DNA of 64,000 nucleotides, taken from NCBI RefSeq assembly GCF_963082655.1, contig NC_081552.1:198074781-198138780 (forward strand), given 5' to 3'. Shown here piece after piece: positions 1 to 14,545 of the stretch. Within the stretch, counting starts at the first letter, position 1; every line of letters begins with the position of its first letter. Source of the DNA: Stomoxys calcitrans. Taxonomy: Eukaryota; Arthropoda; Insecta; Diptera; Muscidae. Made by a program: the position numbers and the translations under genes. The notes under the pieces were generated by a model that saw only the letters and a list, made by a program, of their open reading frames with translations, was not told the origin of the DNA and searched no databases.

Positions 1-2582
1 CAAAATAGCATGATTCGGAAAAATGGTTTTTTTTGCATATGTCCTTTTCAGGGTCGAAAACACTGTAACTTCTTCATACTTTCGAATTTCGGAAATCCAA
101 ATGCACTCCTGGATTCGAATTTCGAAGGGAAATCGCAAACTAATCAGTTTTTCTTAAAAATTTCACTTTTGATTTTTTTTGCCATTTTCGAGCAAAGGGG
201 GTAGCCTTTTGAAATGATCAATTTTTGATGCCCCAAAATTTTTTGAGTTGAGTTTACATTAGTGAAGTTTATATCTCAAAAATACGTTTAGCCCAATCCC
301 CCAGTTGTTTGTTCGAAAAAGAAGTTCAAAATAGCATGATTCGGAAAAATGGTTTTTTTTTGCATATGTCCTTTTCAGGGTCGAAAACACTGTAACTTCT
401 TCATACTTTTGAATTTCGGAAATCCAAATGCACTCCTGGATTCGAATTTCGAAAAGAAATCGTAAACTAATAAGTTTTTCTTAAAAATTTCACTTTTGAT
501 TTTTTTGCCATTTTCGAGCAAAGGGGGTAGCCTTTTGAAATGATCAATTTTTGATGCCCCAAAATTTTTTGAGTTGAGTTTACATTAGTGAAGTTTATAT
601 CTCAAAAATACGTTTAGCCCAATCCCTCAGTTGTTTGTTCGAAAAACAAGTTCAAAATAGCATGATTCGGAAAATTTGTTTTTTTTGGCATATGTCCTTT
701 TCAGGGTCGAAAACACTGTAACTTCTTCATACTTTCGAATTTCGGAAATCCAAATGCACTCCTGGATTCGAATTTCGAAGAGAAATCGTAAACTAATTAG
801 TTTTTCTTAAAAATTTCACTTTTGATTTTTTTTGCCATTTTCGAGCAAAGGGGGTAGCCTTTTGAAATGATCAATTTTTGATGCCCCAAAATTTTTTGAG
901 TTGAGTTTACATTAGTGAAGTTTATATCTCAAAAATATGTTTAGCCCAATCCCTCAGTTGTTTGTTCGAAAAACAAGTTCAAAATAGCATGATTCGGAAA
1001 AATGGTTTTTTTTGGCATATGTCCTTTTCAGGGTCGAAAACACTGTAACTTCTTCATACTTTCGAATTTCGGAAATCCAAAAGCACTCCTGGATATGAAT
1101 TTCGAGGAGAAATCGTAAACTTATTAGTTTTTCTTAAAAATTTCACTTTTGATTTTTTTTGCCATTTTCGAGCAAAGGGGGTAGCCTTTTGAAATGATCA
1201 ATTTTTGATGCCCCAAAATTTTTTGAGTTGAGTTTACATTAGTGAAGTTTATATCTCAAAAATTCGTTTAGCCCAATCCTTCAGTTGTTTGTTCGAAAAA
1301 AAAGTTCAAAATAGCATGATTCGGAAAAATGTTTTTTTTTGCATATGTCCTTTTCAGGGTCGAAAACACTGTAACTTCTTCATACTTTCGAATTTCGGAA
1401 ATCCAAATGCACTCCTGGATTCGAATTTCGAAGAGAAATCGTAAACTAATTAGTTTTTCTTAAAAATTTCACTTTTGATTTTTTTTGCCATTTTCGAGCA
1501 AAGGGGGTAGCCTTTTGAAATGATCAATTTTTGATGCCCCAAAATTTTTTGAGTTGAGTTTACATTAGTGAAGTTTATATCTCAAAAATATGTTTAGCCC
1601 AATCCCTCAGTTGTTTGTTCGAAAAACAAGTTCAAAATAGCATGATTCGGAAAATTTGTTTTTTTTTGCATATGTCCTTTTCAGGGTCGAAAACACTGTA
1701 ACTTCTTCATACTTTCGAATTTCGGAAATCCAAATGCACTCCTGGATTCGAATTTCGAAGAGAAATCGTAAACTAATTAGTTTTTCTTAAAAATTTCACT
1801 TTTGATTTTTTTGCCATTTTCGAGCAAAAGGGGTAGCCTTTTGAAATGATAAATTTTTGATGCCCCAAAATTTTTTGAGTTGAGTTTACATTAGTGAAGT
1901 TTATATCTCAAAACTACGTTTAGCCCAATCCCCCAGTTGTTTGTTCGAAAAACAAGTTCAAAATAGCATGATTCGGAAAAATGTTTTTTTTTTTGCATAT
2001 GTCCTTTTCAGGGTCGAAAACACTGTAACTTCTTCATACTTTCGAATTTCGGAAATTCAAATGCACTCCTGGATTCGAATTTCGAAGAGAAATCGTAAAC
2101 TAATTAGTTTTTCTTAAAAATTTCACTTTTGATTTTTTTGCCATTTTCGAGCAAAGGGGGTAGCCTTTTGAAATGATCAATTTTTGATGCCCCAAAATTT
2201 TTTGAGTTGAGTTTACATTAGTGAAGTTTATATCTCAAAAATACGTTTAGCCCAAACCCCCCAGTTGTTTGTTCGAAAAACAAATTCAAAATAGCATGAT
2301 TCGGAAAAAATGTTTTTTTTTTGGCAAATGTCCTTTTCAGGGTCGAAAACACTGTAACTTCTTCATACTTTCGAATTTCGGAAATTCAAATGCACTCCTG
2401 GATTCGAATTTCGAAGAGAAATCGTAAACTAATTAGTTTTTCTTAAAAATTTCACTTTTGATTTTTTTTGCCATTTTCGAGCAAAGGGGGTAGCCTTTTG
2501 AAATGATCAATTTTTGATGCCCCAAAATTTTTTGAGTTGAGTTTACATTAGTGAAGTTTATATCTCAAAAATACGTTTAGCC

Positions 2583-5500
2583 CAATTCCCCAGTTGTTTG
2601 TTCGAAAAAGAAGTTCAAAATAGCATGATTCGGAAAAATGGTTTTTTTTGCATATGTCCTTTTCAGGGTCGAAAACACTGTAACTTCTTCATACTTTTGA
2701 ATTTCGGAAATCCAAATGCACTCCTGGATTCGAATTTCGAAAAGAAATCGTAAACTAATAAGTTTTTCTTAAAAATTTCACTTTTGATTTTTTTGTCATT
2801 TTCGAGCAAAGGGGGTAGCCTTTGGAAATGATAAATTTTTGATGCCCCAAAATTTTTTGAGTTGAGTTTACATTAGTGAAGTTTATATCTCAAAAATACG
2901 TTTAGCCCAATCCCTCAGTTGTTTGTTCGAAAAACAAGTTCAAAATAGCATGATTCGGAAAATTTGTTTTTTTTGGCATATGTCCTTTTCAGGGTCGAAA
3001 ACACTGTAACTTCTTCATACTTTCGAATTTCGGAAATCCAAATGCACTCCTGGATTCGAATTTCGAAGAGAAATCGTAAACTAATTAGTTTTTCTTAAAA
3101 ATTTCTCTTTTGATTTTTTTTGCCATTTTCAAGCAAATGGGGGCCTTTTGAAATGATCAATTTTTAATGCCCCAAAATTTTTTGAGTTGAGTTTACATTA
3201 GTGAAGTTTATATCTTAAAAATATGTTTAGCCCAATCCCTCAGTTGTTTGTTCGAAAAACAAGTTCAAAATAGTATGATTCGGAAAATTTCTTTTTTTTT
3301 TGCATATGTCCTTTTCAGGGTCGAAAACACTGTAACTTCTTCATACTTTCGAATTTCGGAAATCCAAATGCACTCCTGGATTCGAATTTCGAAGAGAAAT
3401 CGTAAACTAATTAGTTTTTCTTAAAAATTTCACTTTTGATTTTTTTTGCCATTTTCGAGCAAAGGGGGTAGCCTTTTGAAATGATCAATTTTTGATGCCC
3501 CAACATTTTTTTGAGTTGAGTTTACATTAGTGAAGTTTATATCTCAAAAATACGTTTAGCCCAAACCCCCAGTTGTTTGTTCGAAAAAGAAGTTCAAAAT
3601 AGCATGATTCGAAAAAAATTTTTTTTTTGGCATATGTCCTTTTCAGGGTCGAAAACACTGTAACTTCTTCATACTTTCGAATTTCGGAAATCCAAATGCA
3701 CTCCTGGATACGAATTTCGAAGAGAAATCGTAAACTAATTAGTTTTTCTTAAAAATTTCACTTTTGATTTTTTTTGCCATTTTCGAGCAAAGGGGGTAGC
3801 CTTTTGAAATGATCAATTTTTGATGCCCCAAAATTTTTTGAGTTGAGTTTACATTAGTGAAGTTTATATCTCAAAAATTCGTTTAGCCCAATCCTTCAGT
3901 TGTTTGTTCGAAAAACAAGTTCAAAATGGCATGATTCGGAAAAATTTTTTTTTTTGCATATGTCTTTTTCAGGGTCGAAAACACTGTAACTTCTTCATAC
4001 TTTCGAATTTCGGAAATCCAAATGCACTCCTGGATTCGAATTTCGAAGAGAAATCGTAAACTAATTTGATTTTCTTAAAAATTTCACTTTTGATTTTTTT
4101 TGCCATTTTCGAGCAAAGGGGGTAGCCTTTTGAAATGATCAATTTTTGATGCCCCAACATTTTTTGAGTTGAGTTTACATTAGTGAAGTTTATATCTCAA
4201 AAATACGTTTAGCCCACACCCCCAGTTGTTTGTTCGAAAAACAAGTTCAAAATAGCATGATTCGGAAAAAATGTTTTTTTTGGCATATGTCCTTTTCAGG
4301 GTCGAAAACACTGTAACTTCTTCATACTTTCGAATTTCGGAAATCCAAATGCACTCCTGGATTCGAATTTCGAAGAGAAATCGTAAACTAATTAGTTTTT
4401 CTTAAAAATTTCACTTTTGATTTTTTTGCCATTTTCGAGCAAAGGGGGTAGCCTTTTGAAATGATAAATTTTTGATGCCCCAAAATTTTTTGAGTTGAGT
4501 TTACATTAGTGAAGTTTATATCTCAAAACTACGTTTAGCCCAATCCCCCAGTTGTTTGTTCGAAAAACAAGTTCAAAATAGCATGATTCGGAAAAATGTT
4601 TTTTTTTTGCATATGTCCTTTTCAGGGTCGAAAACACTGTAACTTCTTCATACTTTCGAATTTCGGAAATTCAAATGCACTCCTGGATTCGAATTTCGAA
4701 GAGAAATCGTAAACTAATTAGTTTTTCTTAAAAATTTCACTTTTGATTTTTTTGCCATTTTCGAGCAAAGGGGGTAGCCTTTTGAAATGATCAATTTTTG
4801 ATGCCCCAAAATTTTTTGAGTTGAGTTTACATTAGTGAAGTTTATATCTCAAAAATACGTTTAGCCCAAACCCCCCAGTTGTTTGTTCGAAAAACAAGTT
4901 CAAAATAGCATGATTCGGAAAAAATGTTTTTTTTTTGGCATATGTCCTTTTCAGGGTCGAAAACACTGTAACTTCTTCATACTTTCGAATTTCGGAAATC
5001 CAATTTTTAAGTTTTTCTTAAAAATTTCACTTTTGATTTTGTTTTTGCCATTTTCGAGCAAAGGGGGTAGCCTTTTGAAATGATCAATTTTTGATGCCCC
5101 AAAATTTTTTGAGTTGAGTTTACATTAGTGAAGTTTATATCTCAAAAATACGTTTAGCCCAATCCCTCAGTTGTTTGTTCGAAAAACAAGTTCAAAATAG
5201 CATGATTCGGAAAATTTGTTTTTTTTGGCATATGTCCTTTTCAGGGTCGAAAACACTGTAACTTCTTCATACTTTCGAATTTCGGAAATCCAAATGCACT
5301 CCTGGATTCGAATTTCGAAGAGAAATCGTAAACTAATTAGTTTTTCTTAAAAATTTCTCTTTTGATTTTTTTTGGCATTTTCGAGCAAATGGGGGCCTTT
5401 TGAAATGATCAATTTTTAATGCCCCAAAATTTTTTGAGTTGAGTTTACATTAGTGAAGTTTATATCTCAAAAATATGTTTAGCCCAATCCATCAGTTGTT

Positions 5501-6960
5501 TGTTCGAAAAACAAGTTCAAAATAGCATGATTCGGAAAATTTGTTTTTTTTTGCATATGTCCTTTTCAGGGTCGAAAACACTGTAACTTCTTCATACTTT
5601 CGAATTTCGGAAATCCAAATGCACTCCTGGATTCGAATTTCGAAGAGAAATCGTAAACTAATTAGTTTTTCTTCAAAATTTCACTTTTGATTTTTTTTGC
5701 CATTTTCGAGCAAAGGGGGTAGCCTTTTGAAATGATCAATTTTTGATGCCCCAACATTTTTTTGTGTTGAGTTTACATTAGTAAAGTTTATATCTCAAAA
5801 ATACGTTTAGCCCAAACCCCCAGTTGTTTGTTCGAAAAAGAAGTTCAAAATAGCATGATTCGAAAAAATTTTTTTTTTTGGCATATGTCCTTTTCAGGGT
5901 CGAAAACACTGTAACTTCTTCATACTTTCGAATTTCGGAAATCCAAAAGCACTCCTGGATATGAATTTCGAGGAGAAATCGTAAACTTATTAGCTTTTCT
6001 TAAAAATTTCACTTTTGATTTTTTTTGCCATTTTCGAGCAAAGGGGGTAGCCTTTTGAAATGATCAATTTTTGATGCCCCAAAATTTTTTGAGTTGAGTT
6101 TACATTAGTGAAGTTTATATCTCAAAAATTCGTTTAGCCCAATCCTTCAGTTGTTTGTTCGAAAAACAAGTTCAAAATGGCATGATTCGGAAAAAAATTT
6201 TTTTTTGCATATGTCTTTTTCAGGGTCGAAAACACTGTAACTTCTTCATACTTTCGAATTTCGGAAATCCAAATGCACTCCTGGATTCGAATTTCGAAGA
6301 GAAATCGTAAACTAATTTGATTTTCTTAAAAATTTCACTTTTGATTTTTTTTGCCATTTTCGAGCAAAGGGGGTAGTCTTTTGAAATGATCAATTTTTGA
6401 TGCCCCAAAATTTTTTGAGTTGAGTTTACATTAGTGAAGTTTATATCTCAAAAATACGTTTAGCCCAATCCCCTAGTTGTTTGTTCGAAAAACAAGTTCA
6501 AAATAGCATGATTCGGAAAAAATGTTTTTTTTGCATATGTCCTTTTCAGGGTCGAAAACACTGTAACTTCTTCATACTTTCGAATTTCGGAAATCCAAAT
6601 GCACTCCTGGATTCGAATTTCGAAGAGAAATCGTAAACTAATTTGATTTTCTTAAAAATTTCACTTTTGATTTTTTTTGCCATTTTCGAGCAAAGGGGGT
6701 AGCCTTTTGAAATGATCAATTTTTGATGCCCCAACATTTTTTGAGTTGAGTTTACATTAGTGAAGTTTATATCTCAAAAATACGTTTAGCCCAAACCCCC
6801 AGTTGTTTGTTCGAAAAACAAGTTTAAAATAGCATGATTCGGAAAAAATGTTTTTTTTGGCATATGTCCTTTTCAGGGTCGAAAACACTGTAACTTCTTC
6901 ATACTTTCGAATTTCGGAAATCCAAATGCACTCCTGGATTCGAATTTCGAAGAGAAATCG
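2583..6960. repeat. Satellite higher-order block, copy 1
   Basis: This stretch of about 13 monomers matches 8071-12450 at an offset of 5488-5492 bp. Shared private variants mark the pairing: CAATTCCCC (2583/8071), the ~50-bp deletion monomer (5001/10491), TCCCCTAG (6469/11961) and AGTTTAAA (6821/12313). The block is therefore a segmental duplication inside the array. Edges are approximate. Confidence 0.75.
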
Positions 6961-8070
6961 TAAACTAATTAGTTTTTTTTTCAAAAATTTCACTTTTGAT
7001 TTTTTTTTGCCATTTTCGAGCAAAGGGGTAGCCTTTTGAAATGATAAATTTTTGATGCCCCAAAATTTTTTGAGTTGAGTTTACATTAGTGAAGTTTATA
7101 TCTCAAAACTACGTTTAGCCCAATCCCCCAGTTGTTTGTTCGAAAAACAAGTTCAAAATAGCATGATTCGGAAAAATGTTTTTTTTTTGCATATGTCCTT
7201 TTCAGGGTCGAAAACACTGTAACTTCTTCATACTTTCGAATTTCGGAAATTCAAATGCACTCCTGGATTCGAATTTCGAAGAGAAATCGTAAACTAATTA
7301 GTTTTTCTTAAAAATTTCACTTTTGATTTTTTTTGCCATTTTCGAGCAAAGGGGGTAGCCTTTTGAAATGATCAATTTTTGATGCCCCAAAATTTTTTGA
7401 GTTGAGTTTACATTAGTGAAGTTTATATCTCAAAAATACGTTTAGCCCAAACCCCCCAGTTGTTTGTTCGAAAAACAAATTCAAAATAGCATGATTCGGA
7501 AAAAATGTTTTTTTTTTGGCAAATGTCCTTTTCAGGGTCGAAAACACTGTAACTTCTTCATACTTTCGAATTTCGGAAATCCAATTTTTAAGTTTTTCTT
7601 AAAAATTTCACTTTTGATTTTGTTTTTGCCATTTTCGAGCAAAGGGGGTAGCCTTTTGAAATGATCAATTTTTGATGCCCCAAAATTTTTTGAGTTGAGT
7701 TTACATTAGTGAAGTTTATATCTCAAAAATACGTTTAGCCCAAACCCCCCGGTTGTTTGTTCGAAAAACAAGTTCAAAATAGCATGATTCGGAAAAATGG
7801 TTTTTTTTTTTTGCATATGTCCTTTTCAGGGTCGAAAACACTGTAACTTCTTCATACTTTCGAATTTCGGAAATCCAAATGCACTCCTGGATTCGAATTT
7901 CGAAGGGAAATCGCAAACTAATCAGTTTTTCTTAAAAATTTCACTTTTGATTTTTTTGCCATTTTCGAGCAAAGGGGGTAGCCTTTTGAAATGATCAATT
8001 TTTGATGCCCCAAAATTTTTTGAGTTGAGTTTACATTAGTGAAGTTTATATCTCAAAAATACGTTTAGCC

Positions 8071-11000
8071 CAATTCCCCAGTTGTTTGTTCGAAAAAGAA
8101 GTTCAAAATAGCATGATTCGGAAAAATGGTTTTTTTTGCATATGTCCTTTTCAGGGTCGAAAACACTGTAACTTCTTCATACTTTTGAATTTCGGAAATC
8201 CAAATGCACTCCTGGATTCGAATTTCGAAAAGAAATCGTAAACTAATAAGTTTTTCTTAAAAATTTCACTTTTGATTTTTTTGTCATTTTCGAGCAAAGG
8301 GGGTAGCCTTTGGAAATGATCAATTTTTGATGCCCCAAAATTTTTTGAGTTGAGTTTACATTAGTGAAGTTTATATCTCAAAAATACGTTTAGCCCAATC
8401 CCTCAGTTGTTTGTTCGAAAAACAAGTTCAAAATAGCATGATTCGGAAAATTTGTTTTTTTTGGCATATGTCCTTTTCAGGGTCGAAAACACTGTAACTT
8501 CTTCATACTTTCGAATTTCGGAAATCCAAATGCACTCCTGGATTCGAATTTCGAAGAGAAATCGTAAACTAATTAGTTTTTCTTAAAAATTTCTCTTTTG
8601 ATTTTTTTTGCCATTTTCAAGCAAATGGGGGCCTTTTGAAATGATCAATTTTTAATGCCCCAAAATTTTTTGAGTTGAGTTTACATTAGTGAAGTTTATA
8701 TCTTAAAAATATGTTTAGCCCAATCCCTCAGTTGTTTGTTCGAAAAACAAGTTCAAAATAGTATGATTCGGAAAATTTCTTTTTTTTTTTGCATATGTCC
8801 TTTTCAGGGTCGAAAACACTGTAACTTCTTCATACTTTCGAATTTCGGAAATCCAAATGCACTCCTGGATTCGAATTTCGAAGAGAAATCGTAAACTAAT
8901 TAGTTTTTCTTAAAAATTTCACTTTTGATTTTTTTTGCCATTTTCGAGCAAAGGGGGTAGCCTTTTGAAATGATCAATTTTTGATGCCCCAACATTTTTT
9001 TGAGTTGAGTTTACATTAGTGAAGTTTATATCTCAAAAATACGTTTAGCCCAAACCCCCAGTTGTTTGTTCGAAAAAGAAGTTCAAAATAGCATGATTCG
9101 AAAAAAATTTTTTTTTTGGCATATGTCCTTTTCAGGGTCGAAAACACTGTAACTTCTTCATACTTTCGAATTTCGGAAATCCAAAAGCACTCCTGGATAC
9201 GAATTTCGAAGAGAAATCGTAAACTAATTAGTTTTTCTTAAAAATTTCACTTTTGATTTTTTTTGCCATTTTCGAGCAAAGGGGGTAGCCTTTTGAAATG
9301 ATCAATTTTTGATGCCCCAAAATTTTTTGAGTTGAGTTTACATTAGTGAAGTTTATATCTCAAAAATTCGTTTAGCCCAATCCTTCAGTTGTTTGTTCGA
9401 AAAACAAGTTCAAAATGGCATGATTCGGAAAAATTTTTTTTTTTGCATATGTCTTTTTCAGGGTCGAAAACACTGTAACTTCTTCATACTTTCGAATTTC
9501 GGAAATCCAAATGCACTCCTGGATTCGAATTTCGAAGAGAAATCGTAAACTAATTTGATTTTCTTAAAAATTTCACTTTTGATTTTTTTTGCCATTTTCG
9601 AGCAAAGGGGGTAGCCTTTTGAAATGATCAATTTTTGATGCCCCAACATTTTTTGAGTTGAGTTTACATTAGTGAAGTTTATATCTCAAAAATACGTTTA
9701 GCCCACACCCCCAGTTGTTTGTTCGAAAAACAAGTTCAAAATAGCATGATTCGGAAAAAATGTTTTTTTTGGCATATGTCCTTTTCAGGGTCGAAAACAC
9801 TGTAACTTCTTCATACTTTCGAATTTCGGAAATCCAAATGCACTCCTGGATTCGAATTTCGAAGAGAAATCGTAAACTAATTAGTTTTTCTTAAAAATTT
9901 CACTTTTGATTTTTTTGCCATTTTCGAGCAAAGGGGGTAGCCTTTTGAAATGATAAATTTTTGATGCCCCAAAATTTTTTGAGTTGAGTTTACATTAGTG
10001 AAGTTTATATCTCAAAACTACGTTTAGCCCAATCCCCCAGTTGTTTGTTCGAAAAACAAGTTCAAAATAGCATGATTCGGAAAAATGTTTTTTTTTTGCA
10101 TATGTCCTTTTCAGGGTCGAAAACACTGTAACTTCTTCATACTTTCGAATTTCGGAAATTCAAATGCACTCCTGGATTCGAATTTCGAAGAGAAATCGTA
10201 AACTAATTAGTTTTTCTTAAAAATTTCACTTTTGATTTTTTTGCCATTTTCGAGCAAAGGGGGTAGCCTTTTGAAATGATCAATTTTTGATGCCCCAAAA
10301 TTTTTTGAGTTGAGTTTACATTAGTGAAGTTTATATCTCAAAAATACGTTTAGCCCAAACCCCCCAGTTGTTTGTTCGAAAAACAAGTTCAAAATAGCAT
10401 GATTCGGAAAAAATGTTTTTTTTTTTGGCATATGTCCTTTTCAGGGTCGAAAACACTGTAACTTCTTCATACTTTCGAATTTCGGAAATCCAATTTTTAA
10501 GTTTTTCTTAAAAATTTCACTTTTGATTTTGTTTTTGCCATTTTCGAGCAAAGGGGGTAGCCTTTTGAAATGATCAATTTTTGATGCCCCAAAATTTTTT
10601 GAGTTGAGTTTACATTAGTGAAGTTTATATCTCAAAAATACGTTTAGCCCAATCCCTCAGTTGTTTGTTCGAAAAACAAGTTCAAAATAGCATGATTCGG
10701 AAAATTTGTTTTTTTTGGCATATGTCCTTTTCAGGGTCGAAAACACTGTAACTTCTTCATACTTTCGAATTTCGGAAATCCAAATGCACTCCTGGATTCG
10801 AATTTCGAAGAGAAATCGTAAACTAATTAGTTTTTCTTAAAAATTTCTCTTTTGATTTTTTTTGGCATTTTCGAGCAAATGGGGGCCTTTTGAAATGATC
10901 AATTTTTAATGCCCCAAAATTTTTTGAGTTGAGTTTACATTAGTGAAGTTTATATCTCAAAAATATGTTTAGCCCAATCCATCAGTTGTTTGTTCGAAAA

Positions 11001-12450
11001 ACAAGTTCAAAATAGCATGATTCGGAAAATTTGTTTTTTTTTTGCATATGTCCTTTTCAGGGTCGAAAACACTGTAACTTCTTCATACTTTCGAATTTCG
11101 GAAATCCAAATGCACTCCTGGATTCGAATTTCGAAGAGAAATCGTAAACTAATTAGTTTTTCTTCAAAATTTCACTTTTGATTTTTTTTTGCCATTTTCG
11201 AGCAAAGGGGGTAGCCTTTTGAAATGATCAATTTTTGATGCCCCAACATTTTTTTGAGTTGAGTTTACATTAGTAAAGTTTATATCTCAAAAATACGTTT
11301 AGCCCAAACCCCCAGTTGTTTGTTCGAAAAAGAAGTTCAAAATAGCATGATTCGAAAAACTTTTTTTTTTTGGCATATGTCCTTTTCAGGGTCGAAAACA
11401 CTGTAACTTCTTCATACTTTCGAATTTCGGAAATCCAAAAGCACTCCTGGATATGAATTTCGAGGAGAAATCGTAAACTTATTAGCTTTTCTTAAAAATT
11501 TCACTTTTGATTTTTTTTGCCATTTTCGAGCAAAGGGGGTAGCCTTTTGAAATGATCAATTTTTGATGCCCCAAAATTTTTTGAGTTGAGTTTACATTAG
11601 TGAAGTTTATATCTCAAAAATTCGTTTAGCCCAATCCTTCAGTTGTTTGTTCGAAAAACAAGTTCAAAATGGCATGATTCGGAAAAAAATTTTTTTTTGC
11701 ATATGTCTTTTTCAGGGTCGAAAACACTGTAACTTCTTCATACTTTCGAATTTCGGAAATCCAAATGCACTCCTGGATTCGAATTTCGAAGAGAAATCGT
11801 AAACTAATTTGATTTTCTTAAAAATTTCACTTTTGATTTTTTTTGCCATTTTCGAGCAAAGGGGGTAGTCTTTTGAAATGATCAATTTTTGATGCCCCAA
11901 AATTTTTTGAGTTGAGTTTACATTAGTGAAGTTTATATCTCAAAAATACGTTTAGCCCAATCCCCTAGTTGTTTGTTCGAAAAAAAAGTTAAAAATAGCA
12001 TGATTCGGAAAAATGTTTTTTTTTTGCATATGTCCTTTTCAGGATCGAAACACTGTAACTTCTTCATACTTTCGAATTTCGGAAATCCAAATGCACTCCT
12101 GGATTCGAATTTCGAAGAGAAATCGTAAACTAATTTGATTTTCTTAAAAATTTCACTTTTGATTTTTTTTGCCATTTTCGAGCAAAGGGGGTAGCCTTTT
12201 GAAATGATCAATTTTTGATGCCCCAACATTTTTTGAGTTGAGTTTACATTAGTGAAGTTTATATCTCAAAAATACGTTTAGCCCAAACCCCCAGTTGTTT
12301 GTTCGAAAAACAAGTTTAAAATAGCATGATTCGGAAAAAATGTTTTTTTTGGCATATGTCCTTTTCAGGGTCGAAAACACTGTAACTTCTTCATACTTTC
12401 GAATTTCGGAAATCCAAATGCACTCCTGGATTCGAATTTCGAAGAGAAAT
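8071..12450. repeat. Satellite higher-order block, copy 2
   Basis: Partner of 2583-6960, offset about 5.49 kb (17 monomers, one of them shortened). Beyond it the TCCCCTAG variant recurs again at about 12600, some 640 bp after 11961, indicating a further two-monomer duplication. Confidence 0.75.
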
Positions 12451-14440
12451 CGTAAACTAATTAGTTTTTCTTAAAAATTTCACTTTTGATTTTTTTGCCA
12501 TTTATCGCCTTTTGAAATGATAAATTTTTGATGCCCCAAAATTTTTTGAGTTGAGTTTACATTAGTGAAGTTTATATCTCAAAAATACGTTTAGCCCAAT
12601 CCCCTAGTTGTTTGTTCGAAAAAAAAGTTCAAAATAGCATGATTCGGAAAAATGTTTTTTTTTGCATATGTCCTTTTCAGGGTCGAAAACACTGTAACTT
12701 CTTCATACTTTCGAATTTCGGAAATCCAAATGCACTCCTGGATTCGAATTTCGAAGAGAAATCGTAAACTAATTTGATTTTCTTAAAAATTTCACTTTTG
12801 ATTTTTTTTGCCATTTTCGAGCAAAGGGGGTAGCCTTTTGAAATGATCAATTTTTGATGCCCCAACATTTTTTGAGTTGAGTTTACATTAGTGAAGTTTA
12901 TATCTCAAAAATACGTTTAGCCCAAACCCCCAGTTGTTTGTTCGAAAAACAAGTTCAAAATAGCATGATTCGGAAAAAATTTTTTTTTGGCCTATGTCCT
13001 TTTCAGGGTCGAAAACACTGTAACTTCTTCATACTTTCGAATTTCGGAAATCCAAATGCACTCCTGGATTCGAATTTCGAAGAGAAATCGTAAACTAATT
13101 AGTTTTTCTTAAAAATTTCACTTTTGATTTTTTTGCCATTTTCGAGCACTTTTTCGAGCCTTTTGAAATGATAAATTTTTGATGCCCCAAAATTTTTTGA
13201 GTTGAGTTTACATTAGTGAAGTTTATATCTCAAAACTACGTTTAGCCCAATCCCCCAGTTGTTTGTTCGAAAAACAAGTTCAAAATAGCATGATTCGGAA
13301 AAATGTTTTTTTTTTGCATATGTCCTTTTCAGGGTCGAAAACACTGTAACTTCTTCATACTTTCGAATTTCGGAAATTCAAATGCACTCCTGGATTCGAA
13401 TTTCGAAGAAAAATCGTAAACTAATTAGTTTTTCTTAAAAATTTCACTTTTGATTTTTTTTACCATTTTCGAGCAAAGGGGGTAGCCTTTTGAAATGATC
13501 AATTTTTGATGCCCCAAAATTTTTTGAGTTGAGTTTACATTAGTGAAGTTTATATCTCAAAAATACGTTTAGCCCAATCCCCCAGTTGTTTGTTCGAAAA
13601 ACAAGCTCAAAATAGCATGATTCGGAAAAATTGTTTTTTTGGCATATGTCCTTTTCAGGGTCGAAAACACTGTAACTTCTTCATACTTTCGAATTTCGGA
13701 AATCCAAAAGCACTCCTGGATTCGAATTTCGAAGAGAAATCGTAAACTTATTAGTTTTTCTTAAAAATTTCACTTTTGATTTTTTTGCCATTTTCGAGCA
13801 AAGGGGGTAGCCTTTTGAAATGATCAATTTTTGATGCCCCAAAATTTTTTGAGTTGAGTTTACATTAGTAAAGTTTATATCTCAAAAATACGTTTAGCCC
13901 AATCCCCCAGTTGTTTGTTCGAAAAACAAGCTCAAAATAGCATGATTCGGAAAATTGTTTTTTTTTTGCATATGTCCTTTTCAGGGTCGAAAACACTGTA
14001 ACTTCTTCATACTTTCGAATTTCGGAAATCCAAATGCACTCCTGGATTCGAATTTCGAAGAGAAATCGTAAACTAATTAGTTTTTTTTTCAAAAATTTCA
14101 CTTTTGATTTTTTTTTGCCATTTTCGAGCAAAGGGGTAGCCTTTTGAAATGATCAATTTTTGATGCCCCAAAATTTTTTGAGTTGAGTTTACATTAGTGA
14201 AGTTTATATCTCAAAAATACGTTTAGCCTAATCCCCCAGTTGTTTGTTCGAAAAAGAAGTTCAAAATAGCATGATCCGGAAAAATTGTTTTTTTTTTTGC
14301 ATATGTCCTTTTCAGGGTCGAAAACACTGTAACTTCTTCATACTTTCGAATTTCGGAAATCCAAAAGCACTTCTAGATTCGAATTTCGAAGAGAAATCGT
14401 AAACTAATTAGTTTTTCTTAAAATTTTCACTTTTGATTAA

Positions 14441-14545
14441 CGAGCATTTCTACTTTTGAAAGCCATTGGAAATGTTTAAATTTTTGATGTCCCACAAAAA
14501 TGTTGGAGTTAGACATACAGTTGTGAAGTTTATGGTTCAAAAATG
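14441..14545. repeat. Degenerate terminal satellite monomer
   Basis: After 14440 the match weakens but the monomer's second half is still recognisable (AAATTTTTGATGTCCCA, then GTGAAGTTTATGGTTCAAAAAT). This is the decayed edge of the array on the Lasp side. Confidence 0.7.

Larger units (their letters stand above)
1..14440. repeat. Satellite array, ~326-bp monomer, about 45 copies
   Basis: A head-to-tail array begins before the window and runs to about 14440. The phrase CAAAATAGCATGATTC recurs at 1, 327, 653, 980, 1307 and so on, giving a 326-327 bp period. Monomers are AT-rich, contain small dyads such as TTCGAATTTCGAA and ATCAATTTTTGAT, and vary mainly in T-tract length near the start and in a few diagnostic substitutions. 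Three monomers (near 5001, 7582 and 10491) share the same internal deletion of about 50 bp; others have private deletions near 12495 and 13150. The many ~63-residue open frames in both strands are repeats of the same non-coding monomer and not genes. It lies directly downstream of Lasp. Confidence 0.95.

Noticed and set aside
1..14131. About twenty open frames of 60-98 codons in the satellite
   Set aside because: They are the same few translations repeated every 326 bp or at block offsets, on both strands, with no conserved start context; they follow from the monomer sequence.
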